A stretch of DNA of 64,000 nt, taken from positions 110,863 to 174,862 of the forward strand of contig JBJEVT010000018.1 of the NCBI GenBank assembly GCA_051884615.1, written 5' to 3'. The stretch is from UBA1724 sp051884615 (lineage in GTDB: Bacteria > Verrucomicrobiota > Lentisphaeria > Oligosphaerales > Oligosphaeraceae). The notes beneath the pieces were generated by a model that saw nothing but the letters and a program-made list of their open reading frames with translations, had not been told where the DNA came from and made no database searches. The position numbers and the translations under genes were made by a program. Positions 40,674 to 55,466 of this stretch are shown here, one piece after another (positions within the stretch are counted from its first letter, which is position 1; the number at the start of each line of letters is the position of its first letter).

Positions 40674-42224
40674 TCAGGGGAGGGCGAGGACGGCCATGGC
40701 GAGGAAATAGGCGGCCATGGCCAGGAAGAGGAGGGTCATCGCCACCTTTGTGGCCAGGAGATGCCGTTTCGCCCAGCTGGCCAGGGCTTCGGCGCCGGTG
40801 CCCCAATAGGCGGCCAGGGTGACGCCCAGGAGGGGGAGGATGAAGGCGACATTGTAGGCCAGGAGCATGCGGAAGGCCCTGGGCTGGAATCCGTTGTCCA
40901 TGATGGCCACGATGGTGGGCAGATAGACCTGTCCGGTGCAGGCCAATTCCATGGCGGAGATCAGGCATCCCAGGAGGATGGCGGCGGGGATGGCCAGGTG
41001 GTCGGGCAGTTTCGCCCAGCTGTGGATTCTGCCGTGGATTTTCCGGTGGGTCTGGACGCCCAGCCCCATTTCCATGTCGGCGACCCGTCTGTTTTTGCGG
41101 AAGCGGAGGGTGTCCCGGAGATGGAGGAAGAAGAAGAGGAGTCCCAGGGCGCCGAAGACGGCGTAGAGGAGGACCTTGGCCAGGGGGATTTTGTTCAGGA
41201 GGTGTACCAGGAATCCCAGGGAGACGCCGTAAAGGAGATAGGAGAGGAAGACGCCCAGGCAGAAGCAGGCTCCCACGGCCAGGACGAAGCTGCGGCGGCG
41301 TTTGAGATAGAGGAGATAGCTGACCAGGAAGACGATGGTGGCGAAGGCGCAGGGATTGATGCCGTCTGCCAGGCCGGCATTGAGGATCATGGTCCAGGTG
41401 AGTCTGGTGAGGAGGGTGTCCGCCTTCTGGAGGGTGGCCTGTCGTTCCGCCTCCTGGATTTCCCGGAGCCACCAGGGGGGCTGGGTTTCCTGTTGGAGGA
41501 TGTCCAGGAGTTCCTCGGCGGTGGCGGTGCGGCCATGGAGATATCCGCTTCCCCAGGCGACCAGGGGAGTGAGGTTCTTGGCGTCCTCGGGGATTTGGAA
41601 GCGGGTGCGGACCCGTTCCATGTAGACCAGTCCCTCGGTGTCGGAGAAGAGGACCTGGGTCACCTGGAGGGAGGGGAGTCGTTCCTTCAGGCGCTTCAGC
41701 TCCTGTTCCTGGCGGGCGCATTTGGCGCATCCCGGGGAGGCGAGATAGAGGAGTCTGGGCGGGGTGGAGAGGCGGGGTTCCCCGGGGGCGCGGGCGGCGT
41801 CCGGGGTCTCCGGGGCGTCCCAGGCCAGAAGCGGGAGATTTCCGGCGGCCTCCACCGCGGGCAGGAGGGGAGCCAGTTCCCCGGGAACGGGTTCCGTGAA
41901 CCATTCCTCCCGACATTCCTCCTGAAAGCGCTCCACGCCCTCCACGAAATGGGTGCCCGCCAGAAGGAGGGGGAAGGAGGAGGCGGGGGCGTCCGGGGAG
42001 AGGGTCTCCTCCAGGGTGCGGAGGAAGAGATAGTTTGCCTCCCGGTCGATGCAGAGGTAGACCAGGAGGGGATCCTGGGGAGTGGCCATGTCCTCCCAGG
42101 TCTGGCGAAAGGCCCGGCAGTCATCGCAGGATTCCGAGCCGAAGAGCAGGAAGAAGGGCCTTCCCTGCAGAGGCTGGAGCAGCAGCGACAGGAGGAGGGC
42201 GGGAAGGAAGGCGCGGGGTGACAT
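40674..42224 (-). CDS. DsbD/CcdA-like membrane protein fused to thioredoxin-like domains
   Basis: A 516-residue exported/inner-membrane protein. After a signal peptide (1-21) come a thioredoxin-like segment with SESCDDCRAF (Cys33, Cys36) and a second CxxC segment SPGCAKCARQ (Cys166, Cys169). From about 275 on there are about six transmembrane helices of the CcdA/DsbD kind, with the conserved NPCAFATIVF (Cys292) and MELACTGQVYLP (Cys429) cysteines. It would pass electrons from the cytosol to exported thiols. The order of Trx before the membrane domain differs from E. coli DsbD (N-terminal Ig-like, C-terminal Trx). Last of four reverse-strand genes for exported proteins. Confidence 0.82.
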   Translation of the reverse strand: MSPRAFLPALLLSLLLQPLQGRPFFLLFGSESCDDCRAFRQTWEDMATPQDPLLVYLCIDREANYLFLRTLEETLSPDAPASSFPLLLAGTHFVEGVERFQEECREEWFTEPVPGELAPLLPAVEAAGNLPLLAWDAPETPDAARAPGEPRLSTPPRLLYLASPGCAKCARQEQELKRLKERLPSLQVTQVLFSDTEGLVYMERVRTRFQIPEDAKNLTPLVAWGSGYLHGRTATAEELLDILQQETQPPWWLREIQEAERQATLQKADTLLTRLTWTMILNAGLADGINPCAFATIVFLVSYLLYLKRRRSFVLAVGACFCLGVFLSYLLYGVSLGFLVHLLNKIPLAKVLLYAVFGALGLLFFFLHLRDTLRFRKNRRVADMEMGLGVQTHRKIHGRIHSWAKLPDHLAIPAAILLGCLISAMELACTGQVYLPTIVAIMDNGFQPRAFRMLLAYNVAFILPLLGVTLAAYWGTGAEALASWAKRHLLATKVAMTLLFLAMAAYFLAMAVLALP

Positions 42225-42269
42225 GGAATCCGGAGGGAATATTCTGGGGGGCGTCCGGGGGGGGGAGGA

Positions 42270-43448
42270 CTAGGGGGCGGTCTCCAGGGAGATGACGATG
42301 GGCGGGCAGGTCTCCGTGCTCCGGAAGGGGACGATGGAGAGCTGGGTCACGCCCTCGGGGAAGCTCTCCGGGGTCACCGTGACCTGGAGCTCCATGCCCT
42401 GGGGATGGCGGACCTTCTCCAGCTTCACCCCCGGGGGAACCTGGAAGTCCAGATTCTGGAAGAGGTCATCCCAGTCCTGGTGCTCCTTCACGAACTTCAG
42501 GGGGATGGCGTTCTTCTGCTTCAGGAGATTCATGCGCATGAGATTGCGGTTGCTGGAGGCGGGGTCCCCGATTTTGCGCTCCTCCTGGCGCCCCGGCACC
42601 TCCCCGTAGACGAAACACTCGGTGAGGCTGCCGGCCTCCTGCAGCTTTTCGGCGCGGATTTTCCAGGTGTCCGGGGCGAAGTAGACCAGCTCCGCCACGT
42701 CCGCGGTGACCACAAGGAGGATTTCCCGGGCGCTTTCCGGCTGGAGGATGGGGATGCGCACCATGCTCTTGAAGCCCCGCCCGTAGGGGAGATTCTGGCG
42801 GGAGGTGAGGGTCATCTCGTAGGAATCCTCCCCCAGGGGCCGCAGTTCCGTCAGGAAATAGGGGTTCTCCTGGGGCGCGCCCAGCACCAGCTCCTCGGTC
42901 ATGGCCGGATGCTTCTGCAGGGTGAGCTTGGAGACGACGGGGGTGGCGGGAGTGGGGAGGAAGCCCAGTTCCACGTCCTTGCCGGGAGTGATCTCCACGG
43001 GGGGAAGGATATGGCCGCCCACTCTGGCGGTGAGGGGGCGGTTCCCCTTGGAGTTGATCTGGATGACTCGCCCGAAACTGGAGAGGCTGACGGTGGCCGC
43101 GTCCATGACGAATCCCACGGTGAGGGTCCCCTGGGGCTCCAGAGTGATGTCCCGGTAGGACTGGTCCATGCGGATGCAGTCGCAGGTGGGGAAGATGTTT
43201 TGGATTTCCTGGGGGAAGTCGCTGACGTTCTTGAGGACGAACTCCCCGTGGCGCTTCTCTCGGGCGTAGAGGTTGCCCATGTCCAGGGTCCCCTCGTAGT
43301 TCACCTCCAGGGGATGGGTGAAGCGGGGGGCGCTGGTCTCCGGGCTGGAGGCCGGGTCGGCGCCGGTCTCCTGGGGGCCGGGGGCGTCAGGCTTGCAGGA
43401 GAGCGCCAGGGACAGGAGGAGGACGGCGAGGAGGGGGAGGGAGCGCAT
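42270..43448 (-). CDS. DUF1573-type lipoprotein
   Basis: A 392-residue lipoprotein with lipobox LALSC (Cys at about 18) and a DUF1573-like Ig-fold (about 45-150): KHPLEVNYEGTLDMGNLYARE, then the FVLKNVSDFPQEIQNIFPTC-DC motif, where a CxC pair replaces the usual CGC/CxC, and LTVGFVMDA. The rest (about 160-390) is a series of beta segments. Such proteins often lie with thiol-redox genes. Spaced 45 bases from the CcdA-like gene downstream and 11 bases after the giant-protein gene upstream. Confidence 0.75.
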   Translation of the reverse strand: MRSLPLLAVLLLSLALSCKPDAPGPQETGADPASSPETSAPRFTHPLEVNYEGTLDMGNLYAREKRHGEFVLKNVSDFPQEIQNIFPTCDCIRMDQSYRDITLEPQGTLTVGFVMDAATVSLSSFGRVIQINSKGNRPLTARVGGHILPPVEITPGKDVELGFLPTPATPVVSKLTLQKHPAMTEELVLGAPQENPYFLTELRPLGEDSYEMTLTSRQNLPYGRGFKSMVRIPILQPESAREILLVVTADVAELVYFAPDTWKIRAEKLQEAGSLTECFVYGEVPGRQEERKIGDPASSNRNLMRMNLLKQKNAIPLKFVKEHQDWDDLFQNLDFQVPPGVKLEKVRHPQGMELQVTVTPESFPEGVTQLSIVPFRSTETCPPIVISLETAP

Positions 43449-43459
43449 GGCCTGGGGGA

Positions 43460-48559
<5,100 letters not shown>

Positions 48560-48585
48560 CGAGGCGAAGGGGAGGCGAAGCTGGG

Positions 48586-50505
48586 TTACGGGGCGTTGGT
48601 CCAGCCGGGGAGGTCGTTGGGGACGCCGGGCGTCTGCCGGTAGTGTGTCCCGTCATAGAAATACAGGGCGTCCTGGGGGACGAGGCGCCACTGGGTGTTT
48701 CCGGTTTCCTGGGCGGCGGAGGCTTCTGCGCTGTAGAAGGCGTCGGGCGTCCCGGTTTCCGGGGGCTGCCCGTTGGACAAAAAGACCCAGTAGGAGTTCC
48801 CGGCGGCCAGTTCCGTGGCCAGGCTGTACGTCTTGTGGGCGGGGGAGTAGGCCAGAGGGCGCAGCCAGGCCAGGATTTCCTGCTGCTGCCTGGCGGGAAG
48901 CTCCCGGGTGATGCCCACCAGATTCCAGCCCGTGCGGGAAAGCTGGCTCAGCAGCCACTGGCCGTCGTCCTCCTGGGCTTTCCGCAGGGTGCAGGACTGG
49001 GTGGCGCTGTCCAGGAGGAAGCCCTGACCGCCGGCGTAGAGGGGGGAGAGGGTGCCCTCCTTCCGGTGGAGGAGGAATTCCACCGTGGTGTCGCCGCCCA
49101 CGATGATGGGAGAGGAGGCAGGGGTCGGGGAATAGCCGTCAGCCCGGATGTAGATCTCCCACTCCCCGTCGGCGGGGCGGGTGGAGGCGGCCAGGAAGAG
49201 TTCGGCGCTCTTCAGGAAGACCCCGTTGGAGGAGGAGAGCTTCTCCTCCTCGTCCAGGACGTCCAGGATGCGGGACACCACGGGGGCGGGTGCCCGGGTG
49301 GCCGTGAAGGTGGCGACTTCCCCCAGGGTGCCGTCGTCATAGGCGCGCACCTTCAGGGTGCAGGGGGCGTCAAGGGCGCAGGTGGAGCCGCCGGGGGAGT
49401 CCGCCGCGGGGGTGGAGCCGTCGGTGGTGTAGCGGTAGTCCAGGGTGTGGCTCCCCTCCTCCCCCGGGAAGAAGTGGACGCTGGCTCCGGAGACAAAGGG
49501 ATCTCCGGGGGAGACTTGGATCTGGGGCGCCTTGGGGGGTTCCCGCAGGGTGTAGTCCGCGGAGATGGCGTCGGTGACCAGGGTGGTTCCCTCGTAGACG
49601 GCCACCCGGAGGCGGCAGGTCTGGTTGATGTAGATGCCGTCCTCGGCGTTGTAGAGGGGGGATTTGGCGGAGGGGGTGCTGCCGTCCAGGGTGTAGTGGA
49701 AGGTGAAGAGGGGGGTGCCGTCATCCTGCAGGTAGTCGGTCTCCAGGGAGGCGAAGATGCCGTTGGCGCCGAAGCTGGTGCCGCTTTGAGGGAGCACCTC
49801 GCAGAGGAAGGCGTCCTCGTCGGGCTCCCAGACAAAGGCGTCCAGCCAGGCCTTGTATTGCAGGTCGTTTTCTGACTTTGTGTCGGCGTCGGGGGCCTCG
49901 TACCATTCATCCAGCGCCGGGGCGAGGAGGGCCACCTGGATGGTGCGGGAGTAGGCGTCCGCCGAGAAGGAGAGGGAGTCCTCGTTCCAGAAGCTGTAGT
50001 CGTTGACGTCATACCACCGGTTGCCGTCCTCGTCCTTCTCCAGGTTGCTCCAGTAGTCTCCTCCCAGGGAGAGGAGTTCGGCGTCCTCGTCGTCGATGTC
50101 GCCCTCGTAGAAGACCAGGACATCGTCGTTGAAGCCGTAGGTGTTGACCCGGTGTTGGAAGGTGAGGGTGCCGGCGCCCTGGAGGGAGAAGGAGAACTTG
50201 GCCTTGACGCGTCCGCTGCGGGGTTTGGCCGCGGGGGTGCTGGTGCCGGTCAGCTCCAGGAAATTGGCGCCCGCCACAGGCAGGACTTTGCCCGTGCCCG
50301 TGTCCTCCTCGTTGCCGATGTTGGTGTTGGTGTAGGAGGTGCGGAGAGTGGCGCCCGTGCATTCGGTGAAGCTGAGTCCGGCGGGGGAATCCAGGGCGAT
50401 GGTCACCTTGTCGGCCTTGATGGTGTCGGCCCGGAGGGGGAGGAGAGGCAGAGCCAATCCCAGGACCAGGGGCAGGAGGATGGCGGGACGGGGAAGGGAA
50501 AACAT
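48586..50505 (-). CDS. Exported protein with chitobiase/hexosaminidase C-terminal repeats
   Basis: A 639-residue protein with signal peptide (1-26, cleavage after LPLRA). It has two CHB_HEX_C-type modules with YTLDGSTPSAKSPLYN (about 271-286) and YRYTTDGSTPAADSPG (about 358-373), which are common beta-sandwich repeats of surface proteins. Residues 100-200 look like a concanavalin-like or CUB-like beta domain. The C-terminal part has GWNLVGITRE, GNSYWVFLSNGQ, YDGTHYRQTPGVPNDLPGW, a pattern also loosely seen at the end of the giant protein. ATG 50505 has GGAG 8 bases upstream. First gene of the exported redox cluster. Confidence 0.78.
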   Translation of the reverse strand: MFSLPRPAILLPLVLGLALPLLPLRADTIKADKVTIALDSPAGLSFTECTGATLRTSYTNTNIGNEEDTGTGKVLPVAGANFLELTGTSTPAAKPRSGRVKAKFSFSLQGAGTLTFQHRVNTYGFNDDVLVFYEGDIDDEDAELLSLGGDYWSNLEKDEDGNRWYDVNDYSFWNEDSLSFSADAYSRTIQVALLAPALDEWYEAPDADTKSENDLQYKAWLDAFVWEPDEDAFLCEVLPQSGTSFGANGIFASLETDYLQDDGTPLFTFHYTLDGSTPSAKSPLYNAEDGIYINQTCRLRVAVYEGTTLVTDAISADYTLREPPKAPQIQVSPGDPFVSGASVHFFPGEEGSHTLDYRYTTDGSTPAADSPGGSTCALDAPCTLKVRAYDDGTLGEVATFTATRAPAPVVSRILDVLDEEEKLSSSNGVFLKSAELFLAASTRPADGEWEIYIRADGYSPTPASSPIIVGGDTTVEFLLHRKEGTLSPLYAGGQGFLLDSATQSCTLRKAQEDDGQWLLSQLSRTGWNLVGITRELPARQQQEILAWLRPLAYSPAHKTYSLATELAAGNSYWVFLSNGQPPETGTPDAFYSAEASAAQETGNTQWRLVPQDALYFYDGTHYRQTPGVPNDLPGWTNAP

Positions 50506-50535
50506 AGGCGGCACTCCAGGAGACCCGGATAAAAG

Positions 50536-50580
50536 GGAAAAAAGAAACCCCGGTCACCTCCTTGTGCGGGGCGCCGGGGT
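50536..50580 (-). terminator. Terminator between tRNA-Thr and the CHB_HEX gene
   Basis: On the minus strand ACCCCGG (50580-50574) and CCGGGGT (50553-50547) with a 20-base loop, then TTCTTTTTT. It would end the tRNA transcript before the exported-protein gene. The loop contains AAGGAGGTGA, a full complement of the 16S rRNA 3' end. Confidence 0.7.
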
Positions 50581-50718
50581 CGGCTGGGAATCCGAGGCCG
50601 TCAGGCCGTGGAGCCTTCCCCTCCTGGAAGGAATGGCGGCTCCCCAGGCGGGATCTTCTGGGAACGGGCGGCAAGGCGCCCGGGATTCCAATGACTTGGG
50701 TATAGGAATGAAAACTGG

Positions 50719-50791
50719 AGCCAGCGAAGGGACTTGAACCCTTGACCTGCGCATTACGAATGCGCTGCTCTACCAACTGAGCTATGCTGGC
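50719..50791 (-). tRNA. tRNA-Thr (anticodon CGT)
   Basis: On the minus strand: acceptor GCCAGCA/CGCTGGC (one G-C/A mismatch tolerated at the end), D arm TAGCTCAGTTGGTAGAGC, anticodon stem GCGCA/TGCGC with loop TTCGTAA (anticodon CGT), T arm AAGGGTTCAAGTCCCTT. CCA encoded at 50716-50718. Confidence 0.95.
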
Positions 50792-50921
50792 CGCAAACTC
50801 CGTTACTGTAGCACTTACGGTGGATTTTGCAAGACCCGGCCACCCTGACGCCCACCCCGCCGCCAGGGGACCAATCCCCCCCTTGCCATGTCAAGCTCCC
50901 TCTCCTCCCCGGAGGGGGATT

Positions 50922-52328
50922 TCATTTGGTGATGAAGGCGGTCCAGTAATCGTAGTCGGGGAGCCAGGCGTCCTTCTGGTAGCCGTTCTGGAGCATATAC
51001 TGGGCCGTGCGCTGGCACTCCAGCCTGAAGGAGTCATAGGGGGAGAGCAGCTGATACCCCAGCTTGGCCTTCTCGTCCCGAATCAGCTTCCAGCCGGTGG
51101 CGTCCTTGGCCTTCCCCACCAGGGCCAGGTAGGGCTTCGCGACGAGGACATAGTCCTTGGCCTCCTGGCAGGTCCATTCCATTTCCTGGGTGGAGAAGAA
51201 GTATCCCTGCTTCTCCATGTATTTCACGATTCTCTCCTTGCCGATTTCGGTGCGGAGATCCTGGAGGATGTGTTTTTGGAGGATCGGGGCATATTCCTTC
51301 ATGGGAATCCAGCTTTCCTTGAGATAGAGATTTCCCGACAGGGAGCCGAAGCGGAGAGTGGGGACATAGCCGTTCTCCAGGAGGACGGAAGGCAGGCGCG
51401 CCTCCATCCGCTGGTTGGTCAGAGCCACGACCTCCTGGTCGAGATCCACCCGGTTCTCCGTCACGAATTGCTCCACCATTTTCGTATTGACATCCTCGTA
51501 GAAGAGGGCCTGGATTTCCTCGGGGAGATCAATGCGGAGAATCACCTTCGGACCCACCTGGATGCGGTCGGGGGTGACGTTCATGAGGGGGCCTTTGAGG
51601 GTGGTGGAGATCTTTCCGGCGCTGGAATAGGAGACCTCCACCCGCTGCTTCTTCTTGTAGAGCTTGTATTTCACCCGGGCCGCCCGTTCCAGATCGGCCA
51701 GTTTGTTCTCCAGGTTGAATTCCCGCAGCACCTCGTCCCGGGTGGTGGCAAGCACCTGGTCGTAGAGTTCCTGGAGCTTCCGGGCGGGTTCCCGGAGGCA
51801 CAGGTTCCAGGGAATCTCCCTGTTGATGTTTTTGTATTCCCCCAGGTTGCCGATGCCCTGGATGTTCTTCTGCTCCTGGCAAAGGGCGTGGATTTTTCCC
51901 GCCAGAAAGTCGGGGTCCTTGACCTGCTTCTCCGCTTCCATGAACATCATCCCCAGCTTGGCCTCGTATTCCTTCCGGATGTTCTGCAGAATCTCCTCGT
52001 AGGAGACAAAATCATCCGCGGGGCACAGGAAGGGCGGCCGGCTCAAGTCGATGCCCAGCTGGGAAAGCTCCTCGTCCGCCTGGATACGCAGGAGGCGTGC
52101 CACGTCATTCCGGTTCTTGAAGGAATCGGCACGGAATTTTCGGATGAAGGCATCGCACATCTCCTGGCCGGGATGGGTGGGCAGGACGCTGGCGGAAATC
52201 TCCTCCGCCTTCCTCTGGCTGATCTCTCTCAGGAAAACATCACGGTCGTTCCCGGAGACCAGCAAGGGAAGGAGAATCAGGCCCAGGACGGCTGCCCGGT
52301 GGAATCGCAGGAAGGGAATGGGGAGCAT
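50922..52328 (-). CDS. Exported protein of unknown function
   Basis: A 468-residue protein with a signal peptide (1-25, LGLILLPLLVSGND). The rest is mostly helical and charged (QEMCDAFIRKFRADSFKNRN; REPARKLQELYDQVLATTRD), with a repeated Leu/Glu pattern but no recognised domain. The ATG at 52328 is chosen; an upstream in-frame start would add a Pro-rich leader without signal. Stands alone between tRNA-Thr and the GNAT gene. Confidence 0.75.
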   Translation of the reverse strand: MLPIPFLRFHRAAVLGLILLPLLVSGNDRDVFLREISQRKAEEISASVLPTHPGQEMCDAFIRKFRADSFKNRNDVARLLRIQADEELSQLGIDLSRPPFLCPADDFVSYEEILQNIRKEYEAKLGMMFMEAEKQVKDPDFLAGKIHALCQEQKNIQGIGNLGEYKNINREIPWNLCLREPARKLQELYDQVLATTRDEVLREFNLENKLADLERAARVKYKLYKKKQRVEVSYSSAGKISTTLKGPLMNVTPDRIQVGPKVILRIDLPEEIQALFYEDVNTKMVEQFVTENRVDLDQEVVALTNQRMEARLPSVLLENGYVPTLRFGSLSGNLYLKESWIPMKEYAPILQKHILQDLRTEIGKERIVKYMEKQGYFFSTQEMEWTCQEAKDYVLVAKPYLALVGKAKDATGWKLIRDEKAKLGYQLLSPYDSFRLECQRTAQYMLQNGYQKDAWLPDYDYWTAFITK

Positions 52329-52463
52329 CTTCTCGGGGGGAATAGGAAAAGGGGATAGAGGTGAGAAACCAGCCAACGTCACCAACTATCCCCCAAGGGG
52401 GTGTCTCTTACACTTTTCCCCCTGAAAATCTGCGGGAAGATTCTGGGATTCCCGCGGAGGCCG

Positions 52464-53021
52464 TCAGGGTTCCCGGCGCAGGGCAATCTCGTCGCAGCAG
52501 TGATATTTCGGGCAGAGGCGGCAATCCGTCCAGATTTTGGCGGGGAAGTCCTCCTTCGGGGCGAGCCGGAAGCCCAGATTGCGGAAGAAGGCCGGGCGTT
52601 TCGTGAGCGTGAAGACGCATCGGGCGGGGGGAGTCATATTCCGTGCCCGCTGGAGGAGAGCCTCCACGATTCGGGAGCCGATGCCCTGTCCGTGGTAGGC
52701 CTGGGGCACGGCCAGGGAGCGCACCTCGAAGAGTCCCTCTCCGTGGGGGCGCAGTGCGCCCACGCCCACCAGGGTTCCGTCCTTCTGGCGGCAGGCCACC
52801 ACGAAGTTGCGGTAATTTTCCGCCATTTCCTCCGGGGTGCGGGGGAGCACCAGCTGCTGCCGCACGAATTCCTCCAGGAGCGCCAGGATTTCCGGGATGT
52901 CCTCCCGTGTGGCGGGGCGCACCTGGAGTGTGGCGGGGGTGTTTCCCTTTGGGTCGCGGGGGGGTGTCAGGGATTCCGGGGAATCACTTGGTGAGGAGCT
53001 GTCCATTGTCCTGATTGTCAT
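52464..53021 (-). CDS. GNAT-family N-acetyltransferase (N-acetylglutamate synthase-like)
   Basis: A 185-residue GNAT protein. Acetyl-CoA loop is FEVRSLAVPQAYHGQGIGSRIVEAL (about 100-124), preceded by the first strand VRPATREDIPEILALLEEFV (34-53). The C-terminus has FFRNLGFRLAPKEDFPAKIW and a cluster of four cysteines (DCRLCPKYHCCDE), a pattern seen in stand-alone N-acetylglutamate synthases. The gene overlaps the end of the symporter gene by 38 bases (or 16-23 if a later ATG is used), so the two are probably cotranscribed. The amino-acid substrate is inferred. Confidence 0.8.
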   Translation of the reverse strand: MTIRTMDSSSPSDSPESLTPPRDPKGNTPATLQVRPATREDIPEILALLEEFVRQQLVLPRTPEEMAENYRNFVVACRQKDGTLVGVGALRPHGEGLFEVRSLAVPQAYHGQGIGSRIVEALLQRARNMTPPARCVFTLTKRPAFFRNLGFRLAPKEDFPAKIWTDCRLCPKYHCCDEIALRREP

Positions 53022-55218
53022 CCGGGAGCGCGCCGCCCTTATCGTAGTTTTCCTTCAGTGCCCGGAAGAGGCGTCCCAGATCCCGGATGGTTCCCCAGGT
53101 GAACCAGATGGTGGTGACCACGCCGATGGCGAGGGAGAGAGGCAGGGTGTAGTAGAGGAAGAACTTGACCCAGGTTTCCTCGGACCAGCGGGTGGCGGGG
53201 AAGGCGTTCAGGAGCATCTGGATCAGATAGACGAGGAAGCCGTAGAGGGAGTAGATGAGGACGGACCATGCCAGGATGCGGTCGCCCCGGGAGTATTCGG
53301 GGGTGATGCCGGCAAGCATGGACAGGGAGAATCCCTTTTTCAGGGAGGGCGTCTCCCCTTCCTGGGGCACCTTGTGTTCCAGGTTGTATTCTCCGCGATG
53401 GAGCAGGGCGTCCAGGTTGTAGGGTTGGCGGCAGGTGAGCAGGGAGACCGCCACATAGCTTCCCACGGAGAAGAGGATGCCCAGGAAGTAGATTTCCTGG
53501 CCCGTGATGGGGAATTTGGAGGCGAAGTCCTGGGGGGAGGTGTTCCATTGGACGATGGGGAGGGCGTTCCCCAGATTTTCCAGGGTCACCCGGAAGCCTT
53601 CCAGGAAGGCGGGGTGGTTCTGGGAGAACCAGGGATAGACCAGGGTGGCCCACTGCTGGTTGAGGAAGAAGCCCAGGATGGCGAAGAAGCACCCCACCAT
53701 CATGGCGGTGTAGGCGCCCGCCGTGGTGCCCTTGCGCCAATAGAGGCCGCCGATGATGCAGGAGCCCGCGCCGCCCAGGAAGATGGTTCCCGTCAGGGCG
53801 AAGAACTGCATGATGTAGTCCCCCTGCTGGAAGTAGTAGCTGAAGAACCAGGAGAAGACGGCGATGCCCAGGATGGCCCATCGCAGCAGGTTCATCTGCG
53901 CCCGGGCGGTGATGGGTTTGTTGCGGATGGGGAGGACCACGTCCTGGATGAAGATGGTGCCCCAGCTATGGAGATAGGTGGTGTCGGTGGAGACCATCAG
54001 GAAAATCATCAGGGCGCAGAAGATTCCCGTGACGCCGATGGGGAGGATGTGTCGCAGGGCCACGGGCACCAGCATCTGGGTGCCGATGGTGCGGGCGGTG
54101 TTCTGGGCCTGGATCAGCTCCGTCCTGGCGGCTTCGAAGGCGGCCGTCTCGCCGGCGCTGGCGTCCTCGCCCCGGAAGAGGGCCTGGGTGCGCTGCTCCT
54201 TCTCCTCCAGGTGGAAATCCTGGGCGGTCCGCAGGGTCAGCTCCTCCATCACCGCCTTCTGTCCCGATTCCCAGGTCTTGCTGTTCATGTAGGTGTAGGC
54301 GCCGATGACCAGCAGCATCAGGGAGATGTTCAGGAAACCGGTGCGCCAGGAGGCCAGGACTCCCGCCATCTTCTGTTCATGGGGGCTGCTGGCGGAGGCC
54401 ATGTAGCCCTGGGCGCCCAGCCAGGCGTTGCGGGCGTAGACCGCGCCCACGATGGAGATGATGACGAAGAGGATGTTGAAATCGGAGAGATGTCCGATGT
54501 TGAAGGGGTTGAAGAAGCTCTCTCCGTCGGGGCGGCTGAGCACGGCGTCGGCCATGTCCTGGGCGGAGAAGAGCCAGAGGAGGGTGATGGTGATGACGGC
54601 GTAGCCGAAGTAGGCGAAGATGCCCTGGCAGCAGTCGGTGATCATGGTGGTGAGCTGTCCCCCGGCCAGGACGATGGCCAGGGCCACCGCCAGAGCCACC
54701 GCCATCACCAGGCCGTAGGTGGAGATTTCCAGGCCGAAGAGATGGAGGGTGAAGGGGAGGCCGCAGTAATAGATGAGGAAGCGTCCTCCCACGGCGGGGA
54801 AGAGGGCGTAGTTGATGACGCCGGAGATGAAGGCCAGCAGGCCCGCCAGGATGCGGAAGCCCCGGCTGTATCGTTTTTGGAAGAACTCCGGCATGGTCAT
54901 GGCCCGGGTCTCCCGGAACCGGTAGGTGACGAAGCCGGTGAGGGTCATGGCCAGATAGATCAAGGAGGTGAGGCCGCCCCAGAAGTCCAGCCCGTATCCC
55001 GCCTTGTATTTCTGCTCGAACATGGCGACCACGGAGATCAGGCCCATGCCCGCCGTTCCCTCGGAGACGGTCAGCAGATAACGGCCCGCCCGCCGCCCCG
55101 CCGCCAAAAAGTCGGATACGCTGCGGACATAGTGTTCGGCGATGAAGCCGATGACGACGACGGCAATGAGGGGAAGGGCGACGATGACCCAGTCCAACCA
55201 CATCATGGGTGGGCGCAT
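52984..55218 (-). CDS. Sodium:solute symporter family transporter
   Basis: A 744-residue permease of the SSS family. Thirteen or more transmembrane helices; family marks include SVSDFLAAGRRAGRYLLTVSEG, TAGMGLISVVAMFEQKYKAG, PEFFQKRYSRGFRILAG and GGQLTTMITDCCQGIFAYFG (residues about 25-205). A hydrophilic, Glu/Ala-rich insert of about 75 residues separates two helices near 320-395. Long C-terminal extension. ATG 55218 has AAGGAGA 8 bases upstream. Substrate unknown; divergent from the nitroreductase gene. Confidence 0.9.
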   Translation of the reverse strand: MRPPMMWLDWVIVALPLIAVVVIGFIAEHYVRSVSDFLAAGRRAGRYLLTVSEGTAGMGLISVVAMFEQKYKAGYGLDFWGGLTSLIYLAMTLTGFVTYRFRETRAMTMPEFFQKRYSRGFRILAGLLAFISGVINYALFPAVGGRFLIYYCGLPFTLHLFGLEISTYGLVMAVALAVALAIVLAGGQLTTMITDCCQGIFAYFGYAVITITLLWLFSAQDMADAVLSRPDGESFFNPFNIGHLSDFNILFVIISIVGAVYARNAWLGAQGYMASASSPHEQKMAGVLASWRTGFLNISLMLLVIGAYTYMNSKTWESGQKAVMEELTLRTAQDFHLEEKEQRTQALFRGEDASAGETAAFEAARTELIQAQNTARTIGTQMLVPVALRHILPIGVTGIFCALMIFLMVSTDTTYLHSWGTIFIQDVVLPIRNKPITARAQMNLLRWAILGIAVFSWFFSYYFQQGDYIMQFFALTGTIFLGGAGSCIIGGLYWRKGTTAGAYTAMMVGCFFAILGFFLNQQWATLVYPWFSQNHPAFLEGFRVTLENLGNALPIVQWNTSPQDFASKFPITGQEIYFLGILFSVGSYVAVSLLTCRQPYNLDALLHRGEYNLEHKVPQEGETPSLKKGFSLSMLAGITPEYSRGDRILAWSVLIYSLYGFLVYLIQMLLNAFPATRWSEETWVKFFLYYTLPLSLAIGVVTTIWFTWGTIRDLGRLFRALKENYDKGGALPDDNQDNGQLLTK

Positions 55219-55466
55219 GAGGGACTCTCCTTGTGGGAAGCGTGTGGAATCGACCCGTTCCTGCAGAGCCGGGCAAGGGAGTCTCTGCGTTCTGGGCAAG
55301 GGGAAAGATGGGGGATAATATAGCCCTGCGGAGGGGCCGTGTCTTGCGGCGGGGAAAAAGCGGGAGGAGGGCGCCGGGGCGGGGTATATTCTGGTTTCGT
55401 CCCCCGCGTCCCGTCTCCGGGCGCATGGAGGGAAGTGGACACCGACAGATAGGAGGATAGTAGGAA

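Noticed and set aside
37288..40710. A 1,140-residue plus-strand open frame opposite the leu operon.
   Set aside because: It mirrors leuC and leuA, which are strongly conserved. The plus frame has no recognised motif and is a shadow.
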